Shown here: piece after piece, positions 1-8,405 of the stretch | How the letters are laid out: each line of letters begins with the position of its first letter | Numbering within the stretch: the stretch's first letter is position 1 | Assembly (NCBI RefSeq): GCF_900108025.1 | Contig: NZ_FNUS01000005.1 | Coordinates: forward strand, 124,001 to 188,000 | Direction of reading: 5' to 3' | Length of the DNA: 64,000 nucleotides | DNA from: Halpernia humi | GTDB lineage: Bacteria; Bacteroidota; Bacteroidia; Flavobacteriales; Weeksellaceae | The notes under the pieces: generated by a model | What the model was told of the DNA's origin: nothing | What the model saw: the letters and a program-made list of their open reading frames with translations, nothing else | Database searches by the model: none | Made by a program: the position numbers and the translations under genes

Positions 1-896
1 AGATAGAAAAATCTGTAAAAAACCTCGCAGATTTTGCGACAATTATTTTACCTGAAGCCGATATGAATAAAGTTTTGCGCGTTCAGGATTTTATAAAATC
101 GGGTGATGAAGTTAAAATAAGATTGGGTTATGACAGTGATTTAAGTTTAGAATTTGAGGGTTTCGTAAAAGAAATAATTACAGAAGATAGTTCTTTAAAA
201 ATTTCGTGTGAAGATGGCTTATTTCTCTTCCGGAAAGGAATTCCGAATAAAGAATTTAAGCCTGCCACGGTGAAGCAAATTGCGCAGTATGTTGTTCAAA
301 ATATTAATCCAGGCTATAAAGTAGTTACAGATTACGATTTAGTTTATGACAAATTCACAATTTACCAGGCTACTGGTTTTGATGTTTTGGCAAAACTGCA
401 GGAAGAAACAGGTGCAGATATTTATTTTGATATGAAAAATAAAGCATTGCACATCCATCCCGCTTATTTAAGAAAATCGGGTGAAGCTGATTACAGTTTT
501 CAGCATAACATAGAAACGAGTTCTTTGGAATATAAATCTGCTGAGTTCCGAAAAGTAGAGGTAACAGTTGAAAGTGTTGGATTAGACGGCAAAACAATCA
601 GTAAAACAGTTGGCCAGACCGGTGGTGAAAAAATCACTAAAAAAGTGGGACGGCTATCATCAAATGCAGTTAAAATAATTGCAGACACGGAATATAAAAA
701 TAGAATGGCGCCAGGATATGAAGGCACTTTTGATGCCTGGCTAATTCCATACGTCGAACCAAGTTTCACGATCGGGATATACGATGATGATTATCTGTAT
801 AAAGACGGAAGATATTACACTGAAAGTGTAGTTACTAATTTTAGTGAAAGTGGCGGAAAACGCACTGTAACACCGGCAATAAAACTGAGTAAATGA
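1..896 (+). CDS. Contractile-tail hub protein (late control gpD / Mu gp44-like), 5' end outside window
   Basis: The reading frame is open from the left edge of the window (first full codon at base 3) and runs through the internal ATG at 63, so the gene starts upstream and the ATG is not its start. About 297 residues are visible. The succession of beta-rich segments, including VKIRLGYDSDLSLEFEGFV, and a final part rich in Gly and charged residues fits the phage baseplate hub family (P2 gpD, Mu gp44), which forms the tube-end trimer under the spike. The position directly before a spike-like gene supports this. The family call is by pattern and gene order; sequence identity to characterised hubs is low. 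The stop overlaps the next start (ATGA). Confidence 0.6.
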   Translation, partial: IEKSVKNLADFATIILPEADMNKVLRVQDFIKSGDEVKIRLGYDSDLSLEFEGFVKEIITEDSSLKISCEDGLFLFRKGIPNKEFKPATVKQIAQYVVQNINPGYKVVTDYDLVYDKFTIYQATGFDVLAKLQEETGADIYFDMKNKALHIHPAYLRKSGEADYSFQHNIETSSLEYKSAEFRKVEVTVESVGLDGKTISKTVGQTGGEKITKKVGRLSSNAVKIIADTEYKNRMAPGYEGTFDAWLIPYVEPSFTIGIYDDDYLYKDGRYYTESVVTNFSESGGKRTVTPAIKLSK

Positions 897-1396
897 AAGA
901 TAAGATTGCACAACTGAAAGAAAATATCCGGGGAATTGTGGCGGCCAATCCAAATTTACCGATTGATGGAATAGTGACAAAAATTGAAGGTGATACCTGC
1001 AGCGTAAAATTAGCTGATGGTTTTGAAATTTCAGATATAAGATTGAAGGCAACAGCAGATGGCGAAAATAATTTTTTGATAATTCCAAAAATTAATTCGC
1101 GCGTTTTAATGCTTAGCGCGGACGGAACCATAGGGAATTTAACAATGATAAAATGTGATGTGGCGGAAAAGATCATTTTTAATGAAAATGGATTAAATGT
1201 AGAAATTGATAGTACTGAAGGGAAAATAAAAGTTGAAAACGATGAAACCAGTTTTACTGATTTATTTCAGCAATTGGTAGATCTTCTAAAAACATTAAAA
1301 GTCTTCACACCAGTTGGACCAAGTGGTATTCCTTTACCGGATTCCATTTTAAAGATAGAAAAATTTGAAACCGATTTTAAAACAATTTTAAAATGA
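893..1396 (+). CDS. Baseplate spike / assembly protein V-like (gp45/gpV type)
   Basis: This 167-residue protein starts with an amphipathic helix, followed by an OB-like beta region (about residues 25-90: GIVTKIEGDTCSVKLADGF) and a repetitive beta stretch (about 90-115, alternating charged and hydrophobic residues), then a helical tail. That layout is expected for the membrane-piercing spike of contractile tails, placed at the tip of the hub. It overlaps the hub gene by 4 bases and the next gene by 4 bases (ATGA at both ends), showing translational coupling. A PAAR-type cap is not visible. The assignment rests on domain pattern and on gene order hub-spike-gp25-J. Confidence 0.5.
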   Translation: MKDKIAQLKENIRGIVAANPNLPIDGIVTKIEGDTCSVKLADGFEISDIRLKATADGENNFLIIPKINSRVLMLSADGTIGNLTMIKCDVAEKIIFNENGLNVEIDSTEGKIKVENDETSFTDLFQQLVDLLKTLKVFTPVGPSGIPLPDSILKIEKFETDFKTILK

Positions 1397-1608
1397 GTTT
1401 AGCCACAAAAAAAGCAGCAGCAAAAACTGCGCTTGTGACAATTTTAGAAGAAATGATGACGCGTGAAGAAACTTCCATAGAAGAATTTTCAGAACGTATA
1501 ATTGATGTTTTGGAAGTTTGGTTAAAAGAAGCATCAATACAGTATATAAGTGGATTAATAGCACCAAATGGAGCTGTAACCGGAACTTTTGAAGGAAAAT
1601 TAGAATGA
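1393..1608 (+). CDS. Small phage protein of unknown function
   Basis: This 71-residue acidic, mostly helical protein (EEMMTREETSIEEFSERIID) has no family I recognise. It lies between the spike-like gene and the gp25-like gene, overlapping both by 4 bases in ATGA junctions, so it is surely expressed as part of the baseplate operon. A role as a baseplate adaptor or chaperone is possible but not shown. The tail (SGLIAPNGAVTGTFEGKLE) is glycine-rich and may be extended. Confidence 0.6.
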   Translation: MSLATKKAAAKTALVTILEEMMTREETSIEEFSERIIDVLEVWLKEASIQYISGLIAPNGAVTGTFEGKLE

Positions 1609-1946
1609 AAAGTAAAGCAACTGGCATACAGTATAAGGACAGTTTAGATGGTAAAAATTACGATCTGAAAATTAATATTGTCAAGGATCAGTATGGAAGA
1701 ATAATCAGCGGTTTGGTGATCGGCGAAACTTTAGAGCAAAATATGGCTTCTATCCTTATTGCAGAACCGGGCGATTTTAAGTCCAATCTTTTACTGGGTG
1801 TTGGATTGCGTTCATCACTATTAGATGAAGATCTTTTAAAGTACAGACATGCTATAAAACAACAATTTGCACTGGATGGCCTAAACGTTAATCATTTGGA
1901 ATTATATAACCTTCAAAATTTTTCTATCGATGCAGAATACGAATAA
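1605..1946 (+). CDS. gp25/gpW-like baseplate wedge protein
   Basis: This is a 113-residue protein with the short alpha/beta pattern of the gp25-like lysozyme-fold family. The central segment (QNMASILIAEPGDFKSNLLLGVGL) resembles the part where these proteins read as a string of tail-end residues followed by G(D/E)...G.G. In Mu-like order this position, before the J-like wedge gene, is taken by gp46/gp25 proteins, which tie the baseplate to the sheath. It overlaps the previous gene by 4 bases and the next by 17. The call depends mostly on order and length. Confidence 0.5.
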   Translation: MKSKATGIQYKDSLDGKNYDLKINIVKDQYGRIISGLVIGETLEQNMASILIAEPGDFKSNLLLGVGLRSSLLDEDLLKYRHAIKQQFALDGLNVNHLELYNLQNFSIDAEYE

Positions 1947-2223
1947 AGTACAGCAGGGACAAAGTTTCATCGATATGGTTTGCCAGTTGACCGGAAGTTT
2001 TGAAGATATTTTGGCAATGGCCATTTTAAATAACAAAAGTATTACAGAAGTGGTGGCAATTGGTGAAGAAATCGCCGGAACAGGAATCAGAGATATTGAC
2101 ACTGTAACCCAATTTAGCAAAAAGCAACCTGCAACAGCAGACTTGGAAAATATAGAAGATCCGGAAGAAAACCTTGAAGGTATTTCTTATTGGATCATTA
2201 ATAAAAATTTTATAGTTCAATAA
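1930..2223 (+). CDS. LysM-like tail protein (gpX type)
   Basis: This 97-residue protein has one motif, about residues 10-50, that reads like a LysM repeat (QGQSFIDMVCQLTGSFEDI followed by ILNN and an EIAGTGI turn). Tail proteins X/gp53 with one LysM domain join hub and tube in contractile tails and in eCIS particles. The C-terminal half is acidic (ENIEDPEENLEG). It overlaps the gp25-like gene by 17 bases and shares its last base with the next start. Signal peptide and catalytic residues are absent, so it is probably structural. Confidence 0.5.
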   Translation: MQNTNKVQQGQSFIDMVCQLTGSFEDILAMAILNNKSITEVVAIGEEIAGTGIRDIDTVTQFSKKQPATADLENIEDPEENLEGISYWIINKNFIVQ

Positions 2224-3107
2224 TGGCACGACAAATTTCAGAAATAAAAAAAAGCATCACTGACCTATTTATGATCAATGAAAATTTAGTGCAATGGTAC
2301 GGTTTAGATCAAGCCAGATCTTTTGACGAACAATTTTCCACAGTTTCCTTTGAAAACATTTTAATTGATTTTTTTGCCCGCGTTTTTTATGTTTTTGAAC
2401 TGCTTTTCGATAATCACAAAGCCGAAGTTTCAGACATTATCCTGCAGCAAAAACCTCATTCTTTAACTTGGTACCGAAATAAGGCGCTGGCTTTTCAGTA
2501 TGGCTTTGATTTGTACGATGACACTGATGTTTTCATTAATGAAGGTTATACTGACGAACAAATTGCGGCTTCAAAAATTATAAAATATTCTGCAGTAACC
2601 GAAGCGGTTAACGAAAGCAGATTGATCATAAAAATTGCAACAGAAGACAGCAATGGTGATCTCGCACCAATTTCAGAGGCCGAAAAAGAAAGTTTTGATG
2701 CTTATATTGATGAAGCGCGTGACGCTGGCGTAGTGGTTACAATCATCAATTATCTGCCAGATATTTTAAGATTAACGCTTAAAATTTATTACGATCCTTT
2801 GGTTTTAAGTTCTAGCGGTGTTGCGATAACCGGCGCAAATGGTGGTAAAAAACCGGTTGAAATTGCGCTTAAGGAATTTATGCGGGAACTTCCTTTTAAC
2901 GGTGAATTGATCCTTGCATCTTTAATCGATAAACTTCAAAAAACCGAAGGTGTAAAAATTCCACATTTGATAAATGCCGCGTCATCTTGGATTGATTCCG
3001 CTGGAATTACTTACGCCACTTTTGAAAACATTGCCGTAAAAAAAATACCGGTTTCCGGCTATTTCCAAATTGAGAATTTTAACAATATTGAATATATAGC
3101 AAATTAA
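2223..3107 (+). CDS. Baseplate J-like protein
   Basis: This 294-residue protein follows the J-family plan: an N-terminal helical part (about 1-85) that packs against the baseplate, a central region with IISEAEKESFDAYIDEARDAG-like helix (about 145-175), a beta part (VVVTIINYLPDILRLTLKIYY, about 175-200) and a C-terminal helical/beta part with LREL..L....LID (about 220-265). J-like proteins form the wedge of contractile baseplates. It starts on the last base of the LysM-like stop codon region. The family is usually 300-400 residues, so this is a short form. Confidence 0.65.
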   Translation: MARQISEIKKSITDLFMINENLVQWYGLDQARSFDEQFSTVSFENILIDFFARVFYVFELLFDNHKAEVSDIILQQKPHSLTWYRNKALAFQYGFDLYDDTDVFINEGYTDEQIAASKIIKYSAVTEAVNESRLIIKIATEDSNGDLAPISEAEKESFDAYIDEARDAGVVVTIINYLPDILRLTLKIYYDPLVLSSSGVAITGANGGKKPVEIALKEFMRELPFNGELILASLIDKLQKTEGVKIPHLINAASSWIDSAGITYATFENIAVKKIPVSGYFQIENFNNIEYIAN

Positions 3108-3109
3108 TT

Positions 3110-3571
3110 ATGTGGTTTAACGTCAACTGGAAACGGCTTTCAATTTTATTGCTTCCGACTTTTTTAAGATCGGATGTGATGAAAGCGTGGATTGAGCTTT
3201 TGGTTTCGCCGGTTGGTGACGTCCACTATTGGTGGTTGCAGTACCGGAAACAAAATATCTACAACCTGGCGCATAACTCGCAAAAATGCTATTTAAGAGG
3301 CGCTCTCAATGACCGGTTTGATAATGAATTAAGACGCATCCGGATTGACAATGGAAATTCTTTTAAAAGACAATATATCTACACCGATGCCGAACAAAAA
3401 ACAAAATTTTTAGGCACGATGTATTTGTACGATGACAGCGATTATGAAGACACAGGTGTCGATTTTATTGTTGTGGTGCCGGTTGGACTTCAATATAGCA
3501 TTTATGAAATGAAATCCTTGATAGATTTCTACAGATTAGCAAGCAAAAGATACAAAATAACAACAGAATAA
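3110..3571 (+). CDS. Phage baseplate/tail protein, possibly tail protein I-like
   Basis: This 153-residue protein is rich in Trp and Tyr near the N terminus (MWFNVNWKRL, VHYWWLQYRKQ). I do not recognise a named domain. It sits 2 bases after the J-like gene and shares its last base with the start of the collar protein gene, the place of tail protein I (Mu gp48, P2 gpI) in contractile phages. A structural baseplate role linking to fibres is therefore likely, but this is inference from position. Confidence 0.45.
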   Translation: MWFNVNWKRLSILLLPTFLRSDVMKAWIELLVSPVGDVHYWWLQYRKQNIYNLAHNSQKCYLRGALNDRFDNELRRIRIDNGNSFKRQYIYTDAEQKTKFLGTMYLYDDSDYEDTGVDFIVVVPVGLQYSIYEMKSLIDFYRLASKRYKITTE

Positions 3572-4371
3572 TGGATAAAATAGATTACAACCAGGCGGGC
3601 GGTTTTCCGCTATCTACGCAGATTTTAGACGCCGCACAGCAAGCCTATAAAAATTTTAATACATTCGGTAATCTTGCAGGCGAACTCGCAATTATTGATG
3701 GTTGTAACAATGCCAGCGGCGGAACGGTGACCAACGGTTTTGTTTCAATTTACGGCGAACTGCTTCCATTTTTAGGAACAACTATTACAGATAACGTAGT
3801 GATTGTAGAAGTTCCGGACGCGCGCGGTTTTGAAAGCGGTGATATTAAAGCCGTGATCTATACACGTTACGCCACATTTGGTGATGCAACGGTATCTTAT
3901 CCCTGGGAAGATTTCAGACGTCCGTTAACTTTATTTGCCTTGGAAGATCGTTTGATCCAGTTAGAAAAAGCAGTACCGATTGGTTTAGTTGCGGTTTGGG
4001 GAAAACCTGCAGAAGAAATTCCAGAAGGTTGGGAAATTCATATTCCATTCCAGGGAACCGTGCCAGTCGGTAGAAAAACCGGTGACACAAATTTTGGTGC
4101 TGCGTTGGGAACGCAAATCGGAACGGCGCAGGTGACTTTAACACAAAACCAATTACCGAAAACAGAAGGTACTTTTCAAACTATTGCCGGAAATTCTGAT
4201 ACACCAACCGGAATAACTACCTATACTGATAATTCTTCAGCAACGATTGCTGGCAGTACTTCTGCATTTGGGCATCGCCATGTGAAAATTTCCTTTGGGA
4301 ATGATCAATCTCACAGCAATATCCAACCATCAACAATAGTAGATTTCATCATTTTCGTAGGATTTGAATAA
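3571..4371 (+). CDS. Tail collar / microcystin-dependent-protein-like fibre protein
   Basis: The 266-residue protein has a C-terminal collar-type domain (about residues 130-266): IPEGWEIHIPFQGTVPVGR, then GTAQVTLTQNQLP, a Thr/Ser-rich linker, FGHRH and the closing SNIQPSTIVDFIIFVGFE. In the tail collar/MDP family the final H.N.QP......F/Y..I motif ends the knob. The N-terminal part (1-125) probably attaches to the baseplate. It begins the fibre module. Conserved histidines (GHRH, about 233-236) may bind metal, as in short fibre knobs of T4-like phages. Confidence 0.7.
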   Translation: MDKIDYNQAGGFPLSTQILDAAQQAYKNFNTFGNLAGELAIIDGCNNASGGTVTNGFVSIYGELLPFLGTTITDNVVIVEVPDARGFESGDIKAVIYTRYATFGDATVSYPWEDFRRPLTLFALEDRLIQLEKAVPIGLVAVWGKPAEEIPEGWEIHIPFQGTVPVGRKTGDTNFGAALGTQIGTAQVTLTQNQLPKTEGTFQTIAGNSDTPTGITTYTDNSSATIAGSTSAFGHRHVKISFGNDQSHSNIQPSTIVDFIIFVGFE

Positions 4372-4377
4372 TAAAAA

Positions 4378-5463
4378 ATGCCAATAGTAAATATAAACAC
4401 GATCAAGGAATGGTTCAGCAACAAAAAAAAACCACCACAGGAGCAATTTTGGGCGTGGCTGGATTCCTTTTATCATAAATGGGAGGGGATTGCTATTTCA
4501 GGTATTACAGGGCTTTTAGAAGCATTGCAAAAAAAGGCTGATCTCGTGAACGGCGTGGTCCCGGAAAACCAATTGCCTTTTTCAATTCAGACTTCTGAAA
4601 TTATTGCGATTGGCGATATTACAAGCACTACGGATTCCGTGAATTTGGCGGTACATATTTCCGGAAGTAATAAGGTAAGGGTTAAAGGGAAAATTTATGA
4701 ACGCGAATTTCCAAATGTGTTTAATTATACAGCCGTAGTTAATTATATCAAGATTTTAGTTTTGTACGCCTTGCCGGAACCGGCTTTGTTTTTTTTAGCG
4801 GAAGGAATTGAAGCGGAAGAGGCTGTAGAGCCGGAACTTCCAGAAGGTGCTGTACCTATCAGAAGAATCATTGTAAACGTAGGTTCTCAGCATATTGAAG
4901 ATTATTCCGATCTATTCAAATCTATAGATGATAGGCTTAATGATCTTAAGGTCAATTTAGACAACGAAGAAACTGAAAGGCTTGACCAAATGGCGCAGGA
5001 GATTGAGAATCGCGAAGCGTCGGAAAGTAATTTATTATATCAAATTAATACGGAGATAGTAAACCGTGCAATGCAGGACAGCGTTTTGTCTGCATTGAAA
5101 CTTGATAAACCCACCGCACCAAATAATACATCTGATTTCTTGGTTACAGGGAATAATTCCATAGTTGCTAAAAGTAACTTTCAAAGAAACAAACAATTCT
5201 TTGTACCACTTCCAGCGACTGTTTTAGAAGATTGGAAAGGTTGTATAGTGATTTTTACAAGTACTGGAATTTTGACTGTACCGACTGGATTAACTTCTGA
5301 CTTTACTTGCAACGGTAAGGTAGATGAAGGCGTAACTGTAACTCCAGCAATTACGAGTCCAATGGCGTGGTTTGGAAGTACTCCTACTGCATTTACTGGC
5401 AAGGCGATATTCTTATTATCAAGGCGTGATGGAAGTAATTATTTTGAAATTGATGGGTTATGA
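4378..5463 (+). CDS. Tail fibre protein with central coiled coil
   Basis: A 361-residue protein with a Lys/Trp-rich N-terminal helical part (about 1-50), beta-rich segments (about 65-165) and an evident coiled coil (about 178-240, DDRLNDLKVNLDNEETERL and EIENREASESNL) that is expected to trimerise. The C-terminal 110 residues are beta-rich and poor in charge (TGNNSIVAKSN, FTSTGILTVPTGLTSDF), like fibre shafts or tips. It lies 6 bases after the collar gene and overlaps the next gene by 4. Receptor recognition is inferred from position and layout. Confidence 0.6.
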   Translation: MPIVNINTIKEWFSNKKKPPQEQFWAWLDSFYHKWEGIAISGITGLLEALQKKADLVNGVVPENQLPFSIQTSEIIAIGDITSTTDSVNLAVHISGSNKVRVKGKIYEREFPNVFNYTAVVNYIKILVLYALPEPALFFLAEGIEAEEAVEPELPEGAVPIRRIIVNVGSQHIEDYSDLFKSIDDRLNDLKVNLDNEETERLDQMAQEIENREASESNLLYQINTEIVNRAMQDSVLSALKLDKPTAPNNTSDFLVTGNNSIVAKSNFQRNKQFFVPLPATVLEDWKGCIVIFTSTGILTVPTGLTSDFTCNGKVDEGVTVTPAITSPMAWFGSTPTAFTGKAIFLLSRRDGSNYFEIDGL

Positions 5464-6335
5464 TAAGAACTATATATGGAAGGATTAAAGAAAAAAAAAT
5501 TGCTTTAATTCCTATTACAAACACATCATCTATGAATATGCAGATTTCCACAAGAAATGGAGATTCTGTAATTGATAAAGGAGATGGTAGCACTCCTTTT
5601 GGATTTACAAACCCTAAGTATTTCGATTATACAATTACTAGTAGCGGCGCTATGAATTTTTCTTATTCTGGTGTTTTTACAGGAAATATCAGCATTAAAT
5701 TTTTAAAAGGTCTCAAAGATGTGTATTCTATTAGTTTTACCTACCCAAGAACCGCCGCCAATACCAATTTATTTAATATTGCTGACGTTTCTATCTTTTT
5801 AAAGCAGTTTCCTAATTTGTATTCTTTTCGTATAGAAAACTATTCGTATGGTGCCAACTTTCCTACAATTAATGGAAATGTATTAGATATGCCCGATTCT
5901 GTTGAAGTAATCTATGGATATGATTTTCAGATTGCAGGAACTGTCAATTTTAATATGAGCGGAATTTCGTCAACTTCAAAACTAAGAATATTAAACATAC
6001 AAGGTAATAACTCAGTCGGTGCAAAAAAACTACTTGGAAATTTAGCAAAAATGCCTACTTCTTTAACCTTTTTGAGTTTGAAATTTGCGACTTCTGGATC
6101 TGCAATTTCTTATAGCGGTGGGAAAACTTGGGCAAGCGCCTTTGACACTTTGCTTTTACCAATTGCTTTAACGAACGCTGAAAATAATACTTTATTAAAC
6201 GATATGGCAAACACTATAACATCTGCTATTGGCGGCAAATTAATTAATTTAAAAGGAAATAGAACATCCGCGTCAGATGCCGCTGTGACATACCTACAAA
6301 GTTTAGGTTTCACGATAACCATTAATAGAATTTAA
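5460..6335 (+). CDS. LRR-like phage fibre-tip or receptor-binding protein
   Basis: This 291-residue protein has repeating units of about 22-28 residues with Leu/Phe/Ile at regular intervals and Asn near turns (FPNLYSFRIEN, MPDSVEVIYGYDF, KLRILNIQGNNS, MPTSLTFLSLKF), which look like irregular leucine-rich repeats of the BspA/DUF285 sort. The N-terminal 40 residues may attach it to the fibre. It starts inside the fibre gene (ATGA overlap), so the two are made together. LRR folds are common in host surface adhesins, so a receptor-binding tip is plausible. No signal peptide is present, which argues against secretion by the host. Confidence 0.5.
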   Translation: MIRTIYGRIKEKKIALIPITNTSSMNMQISTRNGDSVIDKGDGSTPFGFTNPKYFDYTITSSGAMNFSYSGVFTGNISIKFLKGLKDVYSISFTYPRTAANTNLFNIADVSIFLKQFPNLYSFRIENYSYGANFPTINGNVLDMPDSVEVIYGYDFQIAGTVNFNMSGISSTSKLRILNIQGNNSVGAKKLLGNLAKMPTSLTFLSLKFATSGSAISYSGGKTWASAFDTLLLPIALTNAENNTLLNDMANTITSAIGGKLINLKGNRTSASDAAVTYLQSLGFTITINRI

Positions 6336-6339
6336 CATT

Positions 6340-6759
6340 ATGATACGAAGTACAAAAAAGGGCAAAATAGGCAAAGGCAGAAGTTCCTATTATGAGATTG
6401 TTCAAATAGAAATTGGCAGATTAATTTTTATTCCCAATAATAAAAGTTATGTGATTGAGGTGTCTGATTACGCAGTTACAACCAACACAGATGGCAGTAT
6501 AGTTAAAATCCCTATAGGTACTATGCGTGAAATCCCATACCCAAAAGAAAAAATAAATGCGTTGTTTAAATATCTAAACAACCCGATAGAAGTTACAGAG
6601 GAATTTTCAGATGATTTTTATGACCTTCTATGTGGTGCGCTACTCTACGTTACTCAGACTGAACTTGATGAAGTACAGGACGAAAACGGCGGGACGGGAG
6701 TATTTGTTACTAATTATGAACTGCAGCCCAACGAATGGTTTATAATACAAGAAAATTAA
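6340..6759 (+). CDS. Phage protein of unknown function after the fibre genes
   Basis: This 139-residue protein has a basic N terminus (MIRSTKKGKIGKGR), a beta-rich middle and an acidic C-terminal half (EVTEEFSDDFYDLL, ELDEVQDENGG). I do not recognise a family. The start resembles the MIR..KGKI beginning of the preceding LRR-like protein, which also opens with MIRTIYGRIKEKK. The gene is 4 bases downstream of that one and 1 base upstream of the next. A fibre chaperone is possible, as such genes often follow fibre genes, but there is no direct evidence. Confidence 0.5.
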   Translation: MIRSTKKGKIGKGRSSYYEIVQIEIGRLIFIPNNKSYVIEVSDYAVTTNTDGSIVKIPIGTMREIPYPKEKINALFKYLNNPIEVTEEFSDDFYDLLCGALLYVTQTELDEVQDENGGTGVFVTNYELQPNEWFIIQEN

Positions 6760-6760
6760 T

Positions 6761-7204
6761 ATGAATTTACTTTTATTTTTTGTGGCCTGGCTTTTAATAC
6801 CAATTCTCACATTGGTAAATTTTAGAACTGTAAAAAAACAAAATGGAACGTCAAATGGCTATTTTCTTTCCACAGCCAAAAGCATAGACATCTGGGCAAA
6901 AATGGAATTTAGAACATTATGGCGCACTTATATTTTTCAGCAAGACTGGGATTATTTAAAAAATTATGATTGGTATTGCCAGGAAACTTTATCATCTCTT
7001 TTGGGAAAATGTGAAGCCGATAAAAAACTTACAACCAAGGGAAAGGGTTTACTTTCAAGGTGGTTCTACGGTGAAAGTTTAGTAAGGCTTTTAAACAGAT
7101 TAGATAAAAACCATTGTGAAAATTCCATTAACCAGGAAGTGGGAAATTGGATTGATCCACGCACAAAAAGTAATGGAATATTGAAATATTTAAAACTAAA
7201 ATAA
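6761..7204 (+). CDS. Small membrane-anchored phage protein in the lysis cassette
   Basis: The 147-residue protein begins with one strong membrane segment (about residues 2-19, LLLFFVAWLLIPILTLVNF), followed by a soluble part rich in Trp and Lys (WAKMEFRTLWRTYIF). It lies 1 base before the spanin-like gene and two genes before the endolysin. A single-TM protein in this place could be a pinholin-like or accessory lysis protein, or could anchor another factor. No family was recognised, so function is open; the gene itself is well supported by spacing. Confidence 0.5.
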   Translation: MNLLLFFVAWLLIPILTLVNFRTVKKQNGTSNGYFLSTAKSIDIWAKMEFRTLWRTYIFQQDWDYLKNYDWYCQETLSSLLGKCEADKKLTTKGKGLLSRWFYGESLVRLLNRLDKNHCENSINQEVGNWIDPRTKSNGILKYLKLK

Positions 7205-7205
7205 C

Positions 7206-7816
7206 ATGAAAAAACTACTATTATTCATTATGCTCACGGCAATATTGTCCTGCAGTATTTTTAAAAATAAAACCAAAGAAAAAAAATTTCTTAAAACAGA
7301 TGATAAACTGAATTTGACGGTTAAATCTAACGAAAAGGATAAAGGTGTAGAAATTATCACAAAGTCAGATTCTGCAGCTTTAAAATCGCATTCAACAGCA
7401 AATAAATTTTTTTTACTAACTCACAGAATTTTAATCTGCAAAATAATGGCAAATGTGCAGATCCTGGAGCAACTCGATTTGTAAAACTGACGGACGCAAC
7501 CGGCAATACTACTGAGATTCCTGTTAATGACAATACGGAACTTAAATATGGCAATGAAACCAAACTTGAAAATGACATTTCAGATCTTAAAATAGAAATA
7601 ACAGATTTAAAAAAACAAAAAGATTCTATTGCTAAAAATTACGAAAAATCAAATAACGTAAACTTGAAGCTCACGAAAGAATTAGCAACTAAAAACACTC
7701 AATTAGATCTGAAGACGAAATCTTCACCGCTTTCAGCCTTCATTTGGTTTGGAATCATACTGATAGCGGTTTGGGAACTTGGGAAATATTTTATAAAACT
7801 AAAACTAAAACCATAA
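7206..7816 (+). pseudogene. Unimolecular-spanin-like lipoprotein, frameshifted in a T8 run
   Basis: The first frame ends at 7484 after 92 residues, but the matching frame continues to a TAA at 7814-7816. Adding one T to the run of eight T at 7407-7414 joins them into one 203-residue protein. That protein has a lipoprotein signal (MKKLLLFIMLTAILSC, Cys16), a polar middle, a coiled-coil-like stretch (about 121-170) and a C-terminal membrane segment (about 178-195, FIWFGIILIAVW). An outer-membrane lipid plus an inner-membrane anchor is the layout of unimolecular spanins, and the endolysin gene starts 1 base after the stop. The break may be a true mutation, a sequencing error in the homopolymer, or a programmed -1 shift. 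No sequence relation to known spanins was checked. Confidence 0.55.
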
Positions 7817-7817
7817 T

Positions 7818-8363
7818 ATGAGAATTTCTAACGATTACGCGTGGCTTGGAGATGTTCCGGACGCGCCTTTAATGATTAAAGAAGCGGTGAGAATAGGTAA
7901 ATTAAATACCTACGAAATCCCCGGTCCTAAATCAAACCCTGAAATAATGAAACTTGCAGAAATTGCGGGCGTTCGTGACATCTACAAAAACGATGATACA
8001 GCATGGTGCGCCGTTGCAATGTGTGCAATCTGCATCTTAACTTACAAAACGCTGCTATTTTCAGGATTTGACCGCCTGAGAGCGAAATCCTTCCTGCAGT
8101 TTGGGGTAAAGGCACCGGTTCCAATGTTTGGTGATATTTTGGTGTTTACCAGAACTGGTGGCGGACATGTAGGAATGTATGTTGGTGAAGATGCTGTGTG
8201 TTATCATGTGGTTGGAGGCAATCAAAGCAATCAGTATAACGTCACACGTGTAGCAAAAAACCGCTTAACGGAAGCCAGAAGACCAAAATATATCATTCAG
8301 CCAAAAAGTGTAAAAAGGGTGTTTTTAAACTCAAATGGTGTTGTCAGCACTAACGAATCTTAA
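7818..8363 (+). CDS. Endolysin, TIGR02594/NlpC-P60-like amidase
   Basis: The 181-residue protein has the papain-like peptidase layout of TIGR02594 proteins: a helical N-terminal part (IKEAVRIGKLN), EIPGPKSNPEI, the catalytic Cys in DTAWCAVAMC (Cys64), the His in GGGHVGMYVG (His117) and the GGNQSNQYNV stretch (Asn135) that closes the site. It is expected to cut peptidoglycan peptides at the end of infection. No signal peptide is present, so release needs a holin-type gene. The start directly follows the spanin-like stop, making a lysis cassette. Confidence 0.8.
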   Translation: MRISNDYAWLGDVPDAPLMIKEAVRIGKLNTYEIPGPKSNPEIMKLAEIAGVRDIYKNDDTAWCAVAMCAICILTYKTLLFSGFDRLRAKSFLQFGVKAPVPMFGDILVFTRTGGGHVGMYVGEDAVCYHVVGGNQSNQYNVTRVAKNRLTEARRPKYIIQPKSVKRVFLNSNGVVSTNES

Positions 8364-8374
8364 AATGAATCTAT

Positions 8375-8393
8375 GAGGACAAAAAATGTCCTC
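8375..8393 (+). promoter_or_regulatory. Small hairpin after the endolysin gene, complementary to a later element
   Basis: GAGGACA (8375-8381) pairs with TGTCCTC (8387-8393) around a five-base loop. The 3' arm plus one base on each side (8387-8395) is also a perfect 9-base complement of 8439-8447, inside the larger hairpin that follows. The two pairings exclude each other, so the region could switch. No T tract follows this hairpin, so it is not a plain terminator. Confidence 0.4.
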
Positions 8394-8405
8394 CGCTTTA
8401 AAAAA

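Noticed and set aside
4378-6335. Diversity-generating retroelement target in the fibre genes
   Set aside because: No reverse transcriptase, template repeat or A-rich variable region was seen inside the window.
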